NCBI RefSeq assembly: GCF_024749285.1
Contig: NZ_CP087196.1
Span: 3,038,001 to 3,102,000, forward strand
Direction: 5' to 3'
Origin: Pseudomonas sp. B21-015
GTDB taxonomy: Bacteria; Pseudomonadota; Gammaproteobacteria; Pseudomonadales; Pseudomonadaceae
DNA length: 64,000 nucleotides
In this document: positions 53,136-62,061 of the stretch, piece after piece
How positions within the stretch are numbered: the stretch's first letter is position 1
How the letters are laid out: each line of letters begins with the position of its first letter
Notes under the pieces: generated by a model
What the model saw: only the letters and a program-made list of their open reading frames with translations
Database searches by the model: none
Told to the model about the DNA's origin: nothing
Position numbers and translations under genes: made by a program

Positions 53136-54119
53136 ATGTTCAAAGGCATATTGATCGACAAAGACGACAGCGGTTACCGGGCCACACTGCAAGAGATCAA
53201 TGACAATCAATTGCCCGAGGGCGATGTGACGGTGCGTGTGGCGTACAGCACGCTGAACTTCAAGGATGGCCTGGCGATCACCGGCAGCAGCCCGGTGGTG
53301 CGCAAATTCCCCATGGTGCCGGGGATCGATCTGGCGGGCACTGTCGAAGTCAGCAGTCATCCGGACTACAAGGTGGGTGATCAAGTCCTGCTCAATGGCT
53401 GGGGCGTGGGTGAAGGACACTGGGGCGGATTGGCGCAGAAAGCTCGCCTGAATGGCGATTGGCTGATCCCGCTGCCCAAAGCGTTCACCGCTGCGCAAGC
53501 GATGGCCATTGGCACGGCCGGTTACACGGCGATGCTGAGCATCCTGGCGCTGGAGCACAACGGCGTGAACCCCGAGCAGGGCGAAGTGCTGGTGACGGGC
53601 GCCAATGGCGGCGTAGGCAGTTTCTCCATCGCGCTGCTGAGCAAACTCGGCTACCGCGTGGTGGCGTCCACCGGCCGCACCTCGGAGCACGACTACCTCA
53701 AGCAATTGGGCGCCAGTGAAATCATCGATCGCGCCACGCTGTCCGAGCCGGGCAAACCGTTGGCCAAGGAGCGTTGGGCAGCGGTGATCGACTCGGTCGG
53801 CAGCCACACACTGGCCAATGCTTGCGCCAGCACCCGGGCCAACGGTACCGTCGCCGCCTGTGGCTTGGCCCAGGGCATGGATTTTCCAGCCTCCGTCGCG
53901 CCGTTCATTTTGCGCGGTGTGACCTTGGCCGGCATCAACAGCGTGACCCAACCCAAAGCCAAGCGGATACTGGCCTGGAATCGTCTGGCCAAGGACCTGG
54001 ATTTCGCCTTGCTGCCGCTGATCAGCCACGAAATCGGCTTGAGCGAAGCCATCGACGCTGCGCGGCGCTTGCTCGCCGGCCAGTTGCGCGGTCGGGTGGT
54101 GGTCGACGTCAATCGTTGA
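53136..54119 (+). CDS. acuI: Acrylyl-CoA reductase / YhdH-type quinone oxidoreductase
   Basis: A 327-residue zinc-free medium-chain dehydrogenase. YSTLNFKDGLAITGSSPVVR, the FPMVPGIDLAGTV segment, VTGANGGVGSFSIALLSKLG (nucleotide binding) and AACGLAQGMDFPASVAPFIL are typical of AcuI/YhdH, which reduces acryloyl-CoA with NADPH. GGGAGG precedes the ATG. Confidence 0.88.
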   Translation: MFKGILIDKDDSGYRATLQEINDNQLPEGDVTVRVAYSTLNFKDGLAITGSSPVVRKFPMVPGIDLAGTVEVSSHPDYKVGDQVLLNGWGVGEGHWGGLAQKARLNGDWLIPLPKAFTAAQAMAIGTAGYTAMLSILALEHNGVNPEQGEVLVTGANGGVGSFSIALLSKLGYRVVASTGRTSEHDYLKQLGASEIIDRATLSEPGKPLAKERWAAVIDSVGSHTLANACASTRANGTVAACGLAQGMDFPASVAPFILRGVTLAGINSVTQPKAKRILAWNRLAKDLDFALLPLISHEIGLSEAIDAARRLLAGQLRGRVVVDVNR

Positions 54120-54172
54120 TCATCTCAATGCCAATCAAACAGACAAACTGTAGAAACAAGGAAACATCGACA

Positions 54173-54661
54173 ATGGATGTAAAACTGCGTGAAGTGCTGC
54201 CCTTTAGCGTCTCGGGTTTGCAGGTGCGAACCCTCAATGCCGCCGAGCAGCAGCCCGATACCGCGCGTATCGGCCCGATGTGGGAACAATTTTTCGTTGA
54301 GGACATTTTCGACAAGATCGCCCACAAACAGCCGGATTCCTTCATGTACGGCGTCTATTCCAACTACGAGTCCGATGCTTCGGGCCCGTTCGATGTGACG
54401 GCGGGTGCGGCGGTCACCGCGCCCTCCGAAGACTTTGCGCTGGTTCAGGTTGAGGGCGGCGATTACCTGGTGTTCAGCGCCAAAGGGCCGATGCCCGATA
54501 GCGTCATTCAGACATGGGGCCTGGTCTGGTCTTACTTCGAGGATAACCCGCAGGTTCGCCGCAAGTTCGCCACGGACTTCGAGGTCTACACCGGCCCGGA
54601 GTCCGTGGCGGTCTACATCGGCATTCAGGGCTCAGCCGCGTTTTCACGTTCCAGTAACTGA
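54173..54661 (+). CDS. GyrI-like effector-binding protein, 162 aa
   Basis: A stand-alone GyrI/AraC-effector-binding fold: LREVLPFSVSGLQVRTLNAA, IGPMWEQFF, MYGVYSNYESDASGPFDVT and the C-terminal strand FEVYTGPESVAVYIGIQ. Such proteins bind small amphipathic molecules or act as antitoxin-like sequestering proteins. Its end overlaps the convergent ada gene by 37 bases, implying antisense overlap of the transcripts. Confidence 0.85.
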   Translation: MDVKLREVLPFSVSGLQVRTLNAAEQQPDTARIGPMWEQFFVEDIFDKIAHKQPDSFMYGVYSNYESDASGPFDVTAGAAVTAPSEDFALVQVEGGDYLVFSAKGPMPDSVIQTWGLVWSYFEDNPQVRRKFATDFEVYTGPESVAVYIGIQGSAAFSRSSN

Positions 54662-55698
54662 CGCTTGCGCTCCACGCCCCAGCGATAGCCCGACAGGTTG
54701 CCGTCGCTGCGCACCACGCGATGGCAAGGGATCGCCACCGCCAGGCTGTTCGCGCCACAGGCCTGGGCCACGGCGCGTACGGCTTTCGGTGCGCCGATGC
54801 GCTGAGCGATATCGGCATAACTGGCGGTGCTGCCAGCGGGAATCTCCCGCAAGGCTTGCCACACCCGCTCCTGAAACGCCGTGCCGCGTACGTCCAGCGG
54901 CAAATCCAGGCCGAGCGCCGGGGCTTCGATAAAACCGACGACCTTGGCGATCAACTGCTCGAACTCATGATCGGCACCAATCAGGTTGGCGCGTCGAAAC
55001 TTGTCCTGCAGATCACAGACTAATTGATGCGGGTCGTCCCCCAGCAGGATCGCACAGACGCCGCGCTCACTTTGTGCCACCAGAATCGCCCCGAGGGAAC
55101 ACTGGCCGACGGCAAAACGAATGTCGTTGTTCTGCCCGGCCGCGCGGTAGTCGCCGGGTTTCATGCCCAGCAATTGATCCGCCGCCTCATAGAAACGGCT
55201 GTTGGAGTTGAAGCCGGCGTCATACAGCGCGTCAGTGACCGTGCCGCCGTCTGCCAGGCGTTCGCGAACCTTGCGCGAACGCTGGGCGGTGGCATAGCCC
55301 TTGGGTGTCAGGCCGGTGATGGCCTTGAACACGCGATGGAAGTGGAAACTGCTCAGGCCGGCCGCGTCCGCCAATTCATTCAGCGCCGGCAACGTTTCGG
55401 CGGATTCGATGTGACGGCACGCGGCGGCCACGGTCACGGCGTGTTGTGCGGCGACATCGCTTTGATCCTTCGCGGCCCGTTTGCTGGGGCGATAACCCGC
55501 CGCCTGGGCTTGCTCGGCCGTCTCGAAGAACTCGACGTTCTGCGGTTTCGGCAAGCGTGCCAGGCTGCTGGGGCGGCAGTAGATGCCGGTGGTTTTCACC
55601 GCATACACAAACTGCCCGTCGGCGCGGGGATCGCGTGCGACCACGGCGGCCCAGCGAGGATCGTTTTCGGTGGCGATTGTTGTCGATTGAGTTGTCAT
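54625..55698 (-). CDS. ada: Ada-type O6-alkylguanine-DNA alkyltransferase / regulator
   Basis: A 357-residue protein with Ada order: N-terminal methylphosphotriester domain (about 10-85), AraC-type HTH (about 95-180), and MGMT domain (about 185-355) with active site IPCHRVV. In the N-domain Cys41 (GIYCRPSS) is kept but the other three zinc ligands of E. coli Ada are replaced by Ser45, Ser72 and Ala75 (YRPSKRA). The start MTTQSTT is preferred over an ATG nine codons upstream. alkB and a 2OG oxygenase lie upstream on the same strand, forming an alkylation-repair cluster. Confidence 0.93.
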   Translation of the reverse strand: MTTQSTTIATENDPRWAAVVARDPRADGQFVYAVKTTGIYCRPSSLARLPKPQNVEFFETAEQAQAAGYRPSKRAAKDQSDVAAQHAVTVAAACRHIESAETLPALNELADAAGLSSFHFHRVFKAITGLTPKGYATAQRSRKVRERLADGGTVTDALYDAGFNSNSRFYEAADQLLGMKPGDYRAAGQNNDIRFAVGQCSLGAILVAQSERGVCAILLGDDPHQLVCDLQDKFRRANLIGADHEFEQLIAKVVGFIEAPALGLDLPLDVRGTAFQERVWQALREIPAGSTASYADIAQRIGAPKAVRAVAQACGANSLAVAIPCHRVVRSDGNLSGYRWGVERKRQLLERENAAEP

Positions 55699-55785
55699 GG
55701 CTTCATGTCCGTTGACCCGTTTCATGCAGATTAAACAGCGGGTGCAGGCACCGCACTCCGGGTCTTGCGGTCGAATTCGAAAGCT

Positions 55786-56451
55786 TCATCCCGCGGTACG
55801 AAAGGTGAAGTTGATCCGTTGTTCGCCCAGTCGCGGATGTTGGCCATCCTTGATCGGCAATACGCCGTGATAGCGTAAACGGTCCACGCCACCCCAGACC
55901 ACGATATCGCCGTGCAACAGCGGCACTCGCTGGCTTTTGGCGCTGCGTTCGAAGCCACCGAACAGGAACGTCGCCGGCAACCCCAAAGACACCGACACGA
56001 TGGGGGCCGCGTAGGAACCTTCGTTTTTGTCCTGATGCAATGACATCCTGGCACCTGGAACATAGCGATTGATCAGGCAGGAATCCGGTACGAAATCCAT
56101 AAATCCCGCCTCTCGCGCCGCTGCTTGGGCCAGTTCGAAAAACACCTCGGGCATTTCAGGCCAGGGCGCGCCGGTCTGCGGATCGTTGCGGGTGTACTGG
56201 TAGCCGCTGCGGTCGGTTGTCCAGCCCCAGGTGCCGCAACTGCTCAAGGCCACCGACATGGTAAAACCGCCGGGCGTGATCATCTGCCGAAAGGGCGCCG
56301 CTGTCAGAACCGCCTCCAGTGCCGGCAGCAACCGGTCGAGCCAGGGCAGGGCAAAGCCTCTCAGAACGCAGGATTGTTCGCCGATCTGCTCACGCCGGGG
56401 CTGCTGCTCGGGTTCGGCGTCGGCAAACAGATCGAAGGTGATTGGGCTCAT
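55786..56451 (-). CDS. alkB: DNA alkylation repair dioxygenase AlkB
   Basis: A 221-residue Fe(II)/2OG DNA repair enzyme: INRYVPGARMSLHQDKNEGS gives the HxD, HGDIVVWGG is the substrate-lid region, and RINFTFR the 2OG-binding Arg pair. The start MSPITFDLFADAEPEQQ is chosen for AlkB length; longer starts overlap the upstream gene. It is linked to ada, consistent with an adaptive-response cluster. Confidence 0.93.
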   Translation of the reverse strand: MSPITFDLFADAEPEQQPRREQIGEQSCVLRGFALPWLDRLLPALEAVLTAAPFRQMITPGGFTMSVALSSCGTWGWTTDRSGYQYTRNDPQTGAPWPEMPEVFFELAQAAAREAGFMDFVPDSCLINRYVPGARMSLHQDKNEGSYAAPIVSVSLGLPATFLFGGFERSAKSQRVPLLHGDIVVWGGVDRLRYHGVLPIKDGQHPRLGEQRINFTFRTAG

Positions 56452-56455
56452 GGGG

Positions 56456-57166
56456 TCATAACGCATCGTGAAAGATGATTCCAAGGGTATGCCGTTTTCC
56501 ACTGTGCAGGCGACTCACCCCGTGACGCATGGTCACTCGGTAATAACCGCGAACGCCTTTTACCGGGCGCAGGTTCACGGCAAAAATCAACGCATCGCCT
56601 TTCTTCAGGCCGATGACTTGCGGGCGTGACTGCATCCGTGGACGTTGTTCAGTCAGCACAAACTCGCCGCCGGTGAAATCTTCCCCTGGTTCTGACAGAA
56701 GAATCGCCACTTGCAGCGGGAAGACATGTTCGCCGTACAGATCCTGATGCAAGCAGTTGTAGTCCTGCGGGCCGTATTGCAGCAACAAGGGGGTCGGGCG
56801 TTCCTGACCGGCGGCATGACAGCGCTGCAGAAATGCTTCATGCGACTCAGGAAAACGGGTCGGCAGGTCCATGGATTCGTACCAGCGATTGGCGATTGGA
56901 ACCAGTCGAGGGTAGAGCGCACGGCGCAACCGGGCCACCGGACCCGGCAGCGGGTATTTGAAGTATTTGTACTCGCCACGGCCAAAACCGTGGCGAGCCA
57001 TCACCACTTTCGATCGAAAGGTCTCGGGCCGGTCGTACAGGGCGCTGATTTCATCGCAGGTTTCATGGCTTAAAAGCGACCTGATGATCGCGCAGCCATC
57101 CTGGTCGAGTTGTTGCTCGAGCATGGCCCAGTCGAGGGCATCGTCGTGAATCGGGTAAGTAAACAA
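56456..57166 (-). CDS. 2OG-Fe(II) oxygenase of the ada-alkB cluster
   Basis: A 236-residue 2-oxoglutarate oxygenase with DYNCLHQDLYGEHVFPLQVA (HxD), EDFTGGEFVLTEQRPRMQSR and VTMRHGVSRLHSGKRHTLGI (distal His and Arg). The TTG start at 57166 has AAGGAG 9 bases upstream; a TTG seven codons earlier has none. Its stop overlaps the region of the alkB start, so it is cotranscribed. Members often accompany ada and are thought to act on nucleic acid or protein. Confidence 0.8.
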   Translation of the reverse strand: MFTYPIHDDALDWAMLEQQLDQDGCAIIRSLLSHETCDEISALYDRPETFRSKVVMARHGFGRGEYKYFKYPLPGPVARLRRALYPRLVPIANRWYESMDLPTRFPESHEAFLQRCHAAGQERPTPLLLQYGPQDYNCLHQDLYGEHVFPLQVAILLSEPGEDFTGGEFVLTEQRPRMQSRPQVIGLKKGDALIFAVNLRPVKGVRGYYRVTMRHGVSRLHSGKRHTLGIIFHDAL

Positions 57167-57295
57167 GGGCTCTGACTCCTTGACCAAAAGGTCGAGGCGG
57201 CCAGCTTAGTGAGCGCTGCGGGAGTGGACACTCCGGTGCTTGCGGTCGAATTTCAAGGCTGGGAGCAGACGTCCATGTTGTCGCTCCACAGGGTG

Positions 57296-57472
57296 TTACA
57301 GCGCTTTGCTTACGCTGATTTCACTGATGACGTCTTCTGTCTGGCCATGAATGACGTCCAGTGCTGCCTTGGCTTCTTCTACCGTGCCGTTTTCAAGCTG
57401 GGCAAATTCGAAGCGGCGCTCGCCGTTGAGTTTATATTTGATGACGTACTTGGTCGTTTGGGCCACGGTCAT
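57296..57472 (-). CDS. Small conserved protein, 58 aa
   Basis: Starts MTVAQTTKYVIKYKLNGERR after AGGCAG. A beta-hairpin start is followed by a helix (NGTVEEAKAALDVIHGQTED) and VISEISVSKAL. A compact alpha/beta unit, presumably cytosolic. It follows the DUF1883 gene on the same strand. Confidence 0.7.
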   Translation of the reverse strand: MTVAQTTKYVIKYKLNGERRFEFAQLENGTVEEAKAALDVIHGQTEDVISEISVSKAL

Positions 57473-57494
57473 TTCTGCCTGTATTCGTGTGGGC

Positions 57495-57797
57495 TCAGCT
57501 CAGTTTCGAGCTGGAGCGGCGGATGATCTTGATCGAGTGCGTCAGGGTCGGTTTGCGGGTCACGCTGATCGGCCGGCGGTTGACCGTGTCGATGGTGATG
57601 TTCCAGAAACCGGTGCTCGGCGCGGTGATCCGGGCTGGGAAGGTGTCGAAGGCGCCGCCGTGGTAAGTATGACGACCGCCGTTCTTGAAGCTGCGGAAGT
57701 TGGCGTCGTTCATCAAGCGGATGTTGCACATTTGGGAGCACTGGATGACGACGATGTCGTCTTCGTTGAGGTGCTCGCGCTGGTGGATAAATTTCAT
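57495..57797 (-). CDS. DUF1883-domain protein
   Basis: A 100-residue protein matching DUF1883: MKFIHQREHLNEDDIVVIQC, NIRLMNDANF, then GGRHTYHGGAFDTFPARIT and FWNITIDTV. The family is an uncharacterised beta-rich domain sometimes fused to TIR domains. It is followed by the 58-residue gene. Confidence 0.85.
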   Translation of the reverse strand: MKFIHQREHLNEDDIVVIQCSQMCNIRLMNDANFRSFKNGGRHTYHGGAFDTFPARITAPSTGFWNITIDTVNRRPISVTRKPTLTHSIKIIRRSSSKLS

Positions 57798-58009
57798 GAG
57801 GCGCCTCCAGAAGGGCTTTTTCTACAAAATCAAAACGATAGCATGGGCGATTGGCGCAGTTTATCAGCCCGAACAGGTTATTATCTGGCTGTCGGGGTTC
57901 GCTTTGACAATTAAAAACAGTTATTCGGAATTCTATGAGCGATAAAAGCAATGAGCCTCGGAGAAAAACAGCAGTTGTGCTGTCGGAGGGTCTTTATCGG
58001 AGGTTTTGT

Positions 58010-58366
58010 ATGAAGTGGGGTGTTCTGGTCGTGCCGTTGGCATTGGCAGTGGGTGGATGTGCGACGGTCTCGGACATCAATGAGTCGCTGCCTACCATGA
58101 GCGTGATTTCAGGCAAGAAGCCCCATGAGTACGCGAAGTGCCTGGAGGAGAAACTGGCCGATAGCCGTGGAGCCCTGCAAGTCGAGCCGCAGAAGGACGG
58201 CGTGCGGGTTATCGTGCCGCAGAAGTTTTCCTCGGGGCCGGCAGCGGTGTTTGACATCGAAGACCGCTCCGGCGGCAGCAGCATCAAGCTGCATGAACGC
58301 ATCTCCAACGTGCCCTTGCGCCCATGGGATGTGCGCAATGCCGCCACCGCGTGCATATCCGGCTGA
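58010..58366 (+). CDS. Lipoprotein, 118 aa
   Basis: ATG after CGGAGG. Signal peptide with lipobox AVGGC (Cys16). The mature part is a small soluble domain (EYAKCLEEKLADSRGALQVE; DGVRVIVPQKFSSGPAAVFD) ending in a paired Cys. Probably attached to the outer membrane. Function unknown. Confidence 0.8.
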   Translation: MKWGVLVVPLALAVGGCATVSDINESLPTMSVISGKKPHEYAKCLEEKLADSRGALQVEPQKDGVRVIVPQKFSSGPAAVFDIEDRSGGSSIKLHERISNVPLRPWDVRNAATACISG

Positions 58367-58390
58367 TAAACTACCCCCGGTCAGCATCGA

Positions 58391-58417
58391 TGCCGTCAAA
58401 GTCGCGCTTTGACGGCA
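58391..58417 (+). terminator. Terminator-like hairpin
   Basis: TGCCGTCAAAG/CTTTGACGGCA stem, downstream of the lipoprotein gene; only a weak T-run follows. Confidence 0.6.
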
Positions 58418-58438
58418 TTGTCATTTCTGGAGTCGAGC

Positions 58439-58669
58439 ATGAAGCGAGAACAGGTGCGGGAGCGCCATGCAGAGGGTCATATCTCTGCCACCCATGTGAT
58501 TCAGAACCCGGCGAATCCGGGAGAATGGATCGTGTTTTTCAAGAAAAGCGCCGGGCGCAGTTATTTCCTGGTGGATGACAACGATGAAGTCGAGTCCTTT
58601 AGCCGCCTCGACGAATTGATCGAGACCGTGCGCGGGCTCGGGATCAAGTTCGCTGAAATCCATATATAG
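58439..58669 (+). CDS. Conserved hypothetical protein, 76 aa
   Basis: Starts MKREQVRERHAEGHISATHV. A small alpha/beta protein (PGEWIVFFKKSAGRSYFLVD) with acidic helix LDELIETVRGLGI. Similar short proteins occur in many pseudomonads. Function unknown. Confidence 0.7.
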   Translation: MKREQVRERHAEGHISATHVIQNPANPGEWIVFFKKSAGRSYFLVDDNDEVESFSRLDELIETVRGLGIKFAEIHI

Positions 58670-58710
58670 GGCAGGGGGAAGCCCTAATGCCGGTAAGTCA
58701 AGATACGGAA

Positions 58711-58797
58711 CCTGTGGGAACGAGCGCGAAGAATGTACCGCGGTTTTTCAGGTATTACGCGTCATCGTTCTTCGCGGGCAAGCCACGCTCCCACAGG
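58711..58797. repeat. Paired REP-like palindrome
   Basis: CCTGTGGGAACGAGCGCGAA and the inverse arm ending CGCTCCCACAGG flank a 40-base centre. The arms are unequal: the right one has a longer inner part. Confidence 0.75.
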
Positions 58798-58840
58798 ATT
58801 TGCGTAGCTCAAGTTTCTTGATTTATCGGTATTGGGAACC

Positions 58841-59122
58841 CTACTTGCAGACCACCACCACGCTGCGGTTTTTGTAATTGCCGACGTCGACGCCCAGGGT
58901 CTTGTCGCTTTCCCTGGTCGACGGTGTGCCGTCGGTACCGACAATCCGATAGCCGGTGCCGGCGCAAGAGGCATCGGCTTTTTCGTAGCAGCTTGCCCAG
59001 TCGTTGGCCTCCCCGGAACAGTCGATGCTCAGGCCTTGTTCGCCATTTTTCAGGTAAGTCGTTTCGGACGTGGCGCAGCCGCTCAGGGCCAGTACCGCAA
59101 TCAGTGGCAAAAATCTATTCAT
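58841..59122 (-). CDS. Lipoprotein, 93 aa
   Basis: Signal peptide MNRFLPLIAVLALSGC with lipobox LSGC. The mature domain has paired Cys residues (IDCSGEANDWASCYEKADAS; then CAGTGYRIV) as in small periplasmic lipoproteins with C-C-C-GY spacing. Function unknown. Confidence 0.8.
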   Translation of the reverse strand: MNRFLPLIAVLALSGCATSETTYLKNGEQGLSIDCSGEANDWASCYEKADASCAGTGYRIVGTDGTPSTRESDKTLGVDVGNYKNRSVVVVCK

Positions 59123-59216
59123 GTCGTGGTCGTCGTCAAGTGATGGGGGCTAAATGCTGTGACAGCGGCGGCCGCGAAAGATTATAGCTAATGGCCACTT
59201 CGCTGGCGGCAATCAC

Positions 59217-59243
59217 AAAAAAGCCCTGCACAAAGGCAGGGCT
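59217..59243 (-). terminator. Minus-strand terminator
   Basis: AGCCCTGC/GCAGGGCT stem followed on the minus strand by a T-run; it ends the 62-residue gene. Confidence 0.8.
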
Positions 59244-59263
59244 GCGGTCATGTCTGGTTCAGC

Positions 59264-59452
59264 TCAAGACTTGTCCTTGCCACGACGCTTCGGGGCTGGG
59301 TGTTCGAGCTCCAATACGGATGCTACTTCAATCGCCAACGCCTCGGTCGGGAAAGGCCCGGCAATATTCTCGCCGCTTGCACTGTCTACCCACCACTGGC
59401 CGTCTTTCGCCTGATTGATCAGGAACCCGTTGACACTTTTTGCTACCGACAT
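59264..59452 (-). CDS. Conserved hypothetical protein, 62 aa
   Basis: Starts MSVAKSVNGFLINQAKDGQW. It has a short beta-sheet (GQWWVDSASGENIAGPFPTE), a helix, and a basic tail. Common in Pseudomonas; function unknown. The 281 bases to galU (59453-59733) hold no further gene and should contain the galU promoter. Confidence 0.7.
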   Translation of the reverse strand: MSVAKSVNGFLINQAKDGQWWVDSASGENIAGPFPTEALAIEVASVLELEHPAPKRRGKDKS

Positions 59453-59733
59453 CTATCTGCCTCGTTGGCTGGTTCAATCGGGCAATGATAGCGCCAAATG
59501 CCCGCAACGGGTGCCGAAGGGCGTAGGGTGGGGCAGATTGTGTTTCGGCTGATGGTCGTGCAAATCTGCCGATCTCTGCTATCTATAAGAGGTTATGCAG
59601 ATTATCTGCGGAACTATCCATCAGAATATTTCTCTATGATGGCATCGGTTAGCCAGTGCGGGGCATTGTAAGGTGCACGCCGCCTGATTAGACTGCGCCG
59701 AAACTCGTACACACAGCCCTTTCAAGGACTTAT

Positions 59734-60573
59734 ATGATCAAGAAATGCTTGTTCCCAGCAGCCGGTTACGGTACTCGCTTCCTGCCAGCGACTAAAGCCA
59801 TGCCCAAAGAAATGCTGCCGGTGGTAAACAAGCCACTGATCCAGTACGGCGTCGAAGAAGCACTGGACGCTGGGTTGACCGAAATCTCCATCGTTACCGG
59901 TCGCGGCAAGCGCGCCCTGGAAGACCACTTCGACATCAGCTACGAGCTGGAAAACCAGATCAAGGGCACCGACAAGGAAAAATACCTGGTCGGCATCCGT
60001 AAACTGCTCGACGAGTGCTCGTTCTCCTACACTCGCCAGACCGAAATGAAAGGCCTGGGCCACGCGATCCTGACCGGTCGTCCACTGATCGGCGACGAAC
60101 CCTTCGCCGTGGTGCTGGCGGACGACTTGTGCGTCAACCTGGAAGGCGACGGCGTACTGACCCAGATGGTCAAGCTGTACAAGCAGTACCGCTGCACCAT
60201 CGTGGCGATTCAGGAAGTTGACCCATCAGAAACCAACAAGTACGGCGTGATCGCCGGCGACCTGATTGGTGATGACCTGTACCGCGTACGCAACATGGTT
60301 GAGAAGCCTGCCCCTGAAGATGCGCCGTCGAACCTGGCAATCATTGGCCGTTACATCCTGACACCGGATATCTTCAAGCTGATCGAAGAAACCGAGCCAG
60401 GCAAAGGCGGCGAAATCCAGATTACTGACGCCCTGATGAAGCAAGCCAAAGACGGTTGCGTGATTGCCTACAAGTTCAAAGGCAAGCGTTTTGACTGCGG
60501 TGGCGCTGAAGGCTACATCGAGGCAACCAACTTCTGCTTCGAGAACTTCTACAAGACGGGTAAGGCTTACTGA
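59734..60573 (+). CDS. galU: UTP-glucose-1-phosphate uridylyltransferase
   Basis: A 279-residue enzyme making UDP-glucose for LPS, exopolysaccharide and trehalose. It has AAGYGTRFLPATKAMPKEML (nucleotide-binding), VEEALDAGLTEISIVTGRGK, VVLADDLC and GKRFDCGGAEGYIEA. Full length. Confidence 0.97.
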   Translation: MIKKCLFPAAGYGTRFLPATKAMPKEMLPVVNKPLIQYGVEEALDAGLTEISIVTGRGKRALEDHFDISYELENQIKGTDKEKYLVGIRKLLDECSFSYTRQTEMKGLGHAILTGRPLIGDEPFAVVLADDLCVNLEGDGVLTQMVKLYKQYRCTIVAIQEVDPSETNKYGVIAGDLIGDDLYRVRNMVEKPAPEDAPSNLAIIGRYILTPDIFKLIEETEPGKGGEIQITDALMKQAKDGCVIAYKFKGKRFDCGGAEGYIEATNFCFENFYKTGKAY

Positions 60574-60596
60574 TAGCGCCTGAGCTGCTTGTACTG

Positions 60597-60622
60597 AAAA
60601 GCCACCTTCGGGTGGCTTTTTC
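60597..60622 (+). terminator. Rho-independent terminator after galU
   Basis: AAAAGCCACC/GGTGGCTTTT stem with a TTCG loop and T-run. Confidence 0.92.
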
Positions 60623-60702
60623 ATTTTCCGGTCCCATATCGTTTGCGATACTTGCCCAAAGGACACCCGCAGGTATGCTGGTGACCTGCCGAGGAGATAT
60701 AA

Positions 60703-62061
60703 ATGGCCTACGATTTTGACTTGTATGTGATTGGCGCCGGTTCCGGCGGTGTTCGGGCTGCGCGGTTTGCGGCCGGTTTTGGCGCGAAAGTCGCTGTGGC
60801 CGAGAGCCGCTACCTGGGCGGTACGTGTGTAAACGTCGGCTGCGTGCCGAAAAAATTGCTGGTCTATGGCGCGCACTTCGCCGAAGACTTCGAGCAATCG
60901 CAAGGTTTTGGTTGGACCCCGGGTGAGGCGAAGTTCGACTGGGCGACGCTGATCGCCAACAAGGATCGCGAGATCAATCGCCTGAACGGCATCTATCGCA
61001 ATTTGCTGGTTAACAGCGGCGTGACCTTGCATGAAGGCCACGCGAAAATCGTCGATCCGCATACCGTCGAGATCGATGGCGAACGCTACACCGCCAAAAA
61101 CATTCTGATTGCTACCGGCGGCTGGCCGCAGATCCCGGAGATTCCGGGACACGAGCATGCGATCAGTTCCAATCAGGCGTTCTTCCTTAAAGAGCTGCCC
61201 AAGCGCGTTCTGGTGGTCGGTGGCGGTTACATTGCGGTGGAGTTTGCCGGGATTTTCCACGGGCTGGGGGCCAAAACCACACTGCTGTATCGCGGTGATC
61301 TGTTCCTGCGTGGCTTCGACGGTGCGGTGCGCAAACATTTGCAGGAAGAGTTGACCAAGCGCGGCATGGACCTGCGATTCAATGCTGATATCGAGCGCAT
61401 CGACAAACAAGCCGATGGCAGCCTGAAGGCCACCCTCAAGGATGGTCGCGAGCTGGAAGCAGATTGCGTGTTCTACGCCACCGGTCGGCGTCCGATGCTC
61501 GACAACCTGGGGTTGGAAAACACCGGCGTCAAACTCGACAAGAAAGGTTTTGTCGAGGTCGATGAGCAGTATCAAACCGCAGAGCCATCGATCCTGGCCC
61601 TAGGCGATGTGATCGGTCGAGTGCAGCTGACGCCGGTCGCGCTAGCGGAGGGCATGGCTGTAGCCCGGCGCTTGTTCAAGCCCGAGCAATATCGCCTGGT
61701 GGATTACAAGATGATCCCGACCGCCGTGTTCAGCTTGCCGAACATCGGCACGGTCGGCCTGACTGAAGAGGAGGCGCGAGAAGCCGGACACGATGTGGTG
61801 ATCTTCGAAAGCCGATTCCGGCCGATGAAGCTGACCCTGACCGAGTGCCAGGAACGTACCCTGATGAAGCTGGTGGTGGACGCCAAGACCGACAAGGTCT
61901 TGGGTTGCCACATGGTCGGCCCGGATGCCGGTGAGATCGTTCAGGGGCTGGCGATTGCCCTGAAGGCGGGCGCGACCAAGCGCGACTTCGACGAAACCAT
62001 CGGCGTGCATCCGACGGCCGCTGAAGAGTTCGTCACCATGCGCACGCCAGTCGGGGGTTAA
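60703..62061 (+). CDS. gor: Glutathione-disulfide reductase
   Basis: A 452-residue FAD enzyme that reduces GSSG with NADPH. Motifs: [14 protein letters not shown] (FAD), redox pair [34 protein letters not shown] (NADPH), and the C-terminal HPTAAEE catalytic His. It overlaps the convergent KfrA-like gene by 4 bases. Confidence 0.97.
   Translation: MAYDFDLYVIGAGSGGVRAARFAAGFGAKVAVAESRYLGGTCVNVGCVPKKLLVYGAHFAEDFEQSQGFGWTPGEAKFDWATLIANKDREINRLNGIYRNLLVNSGVTLHEGHAKIVDPHTVEIDGERYTAKNILIATGGWPQIPEIPGHEHAISSNQAFFLKELPKRVLVVGGGYIAVEFAGIFHGLGAKTTLLYRGDLFLRGFDGAVRKHLQEELTKRGMDLRFNADIERIDKQADGSLKATLKDGRELEADCVFYATGRRPMLDNLGLENTGVKLDKKGFVEVDEQYQTAEPSILALGDVIGRVQLTPVALAEGMAVARRLFKPEQYRLVDYKMIPTAVFSLPNIGTVGLTEEEAREAGHDVVIFESRFRPMKLTLTECQERTLMKLVVDAKTDKVLGCHMVGPDAGEIVQGLAIALKAGATKRDFDETIGVHPTAAEEFVTMRTPVGG

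Noticed and set aside
60226..61575. 449-codon minus-strand frame opposite galU end and gor
   Set aside because: Both plus-strand genes are certain; the antisense frame is a GC-skew artefact.
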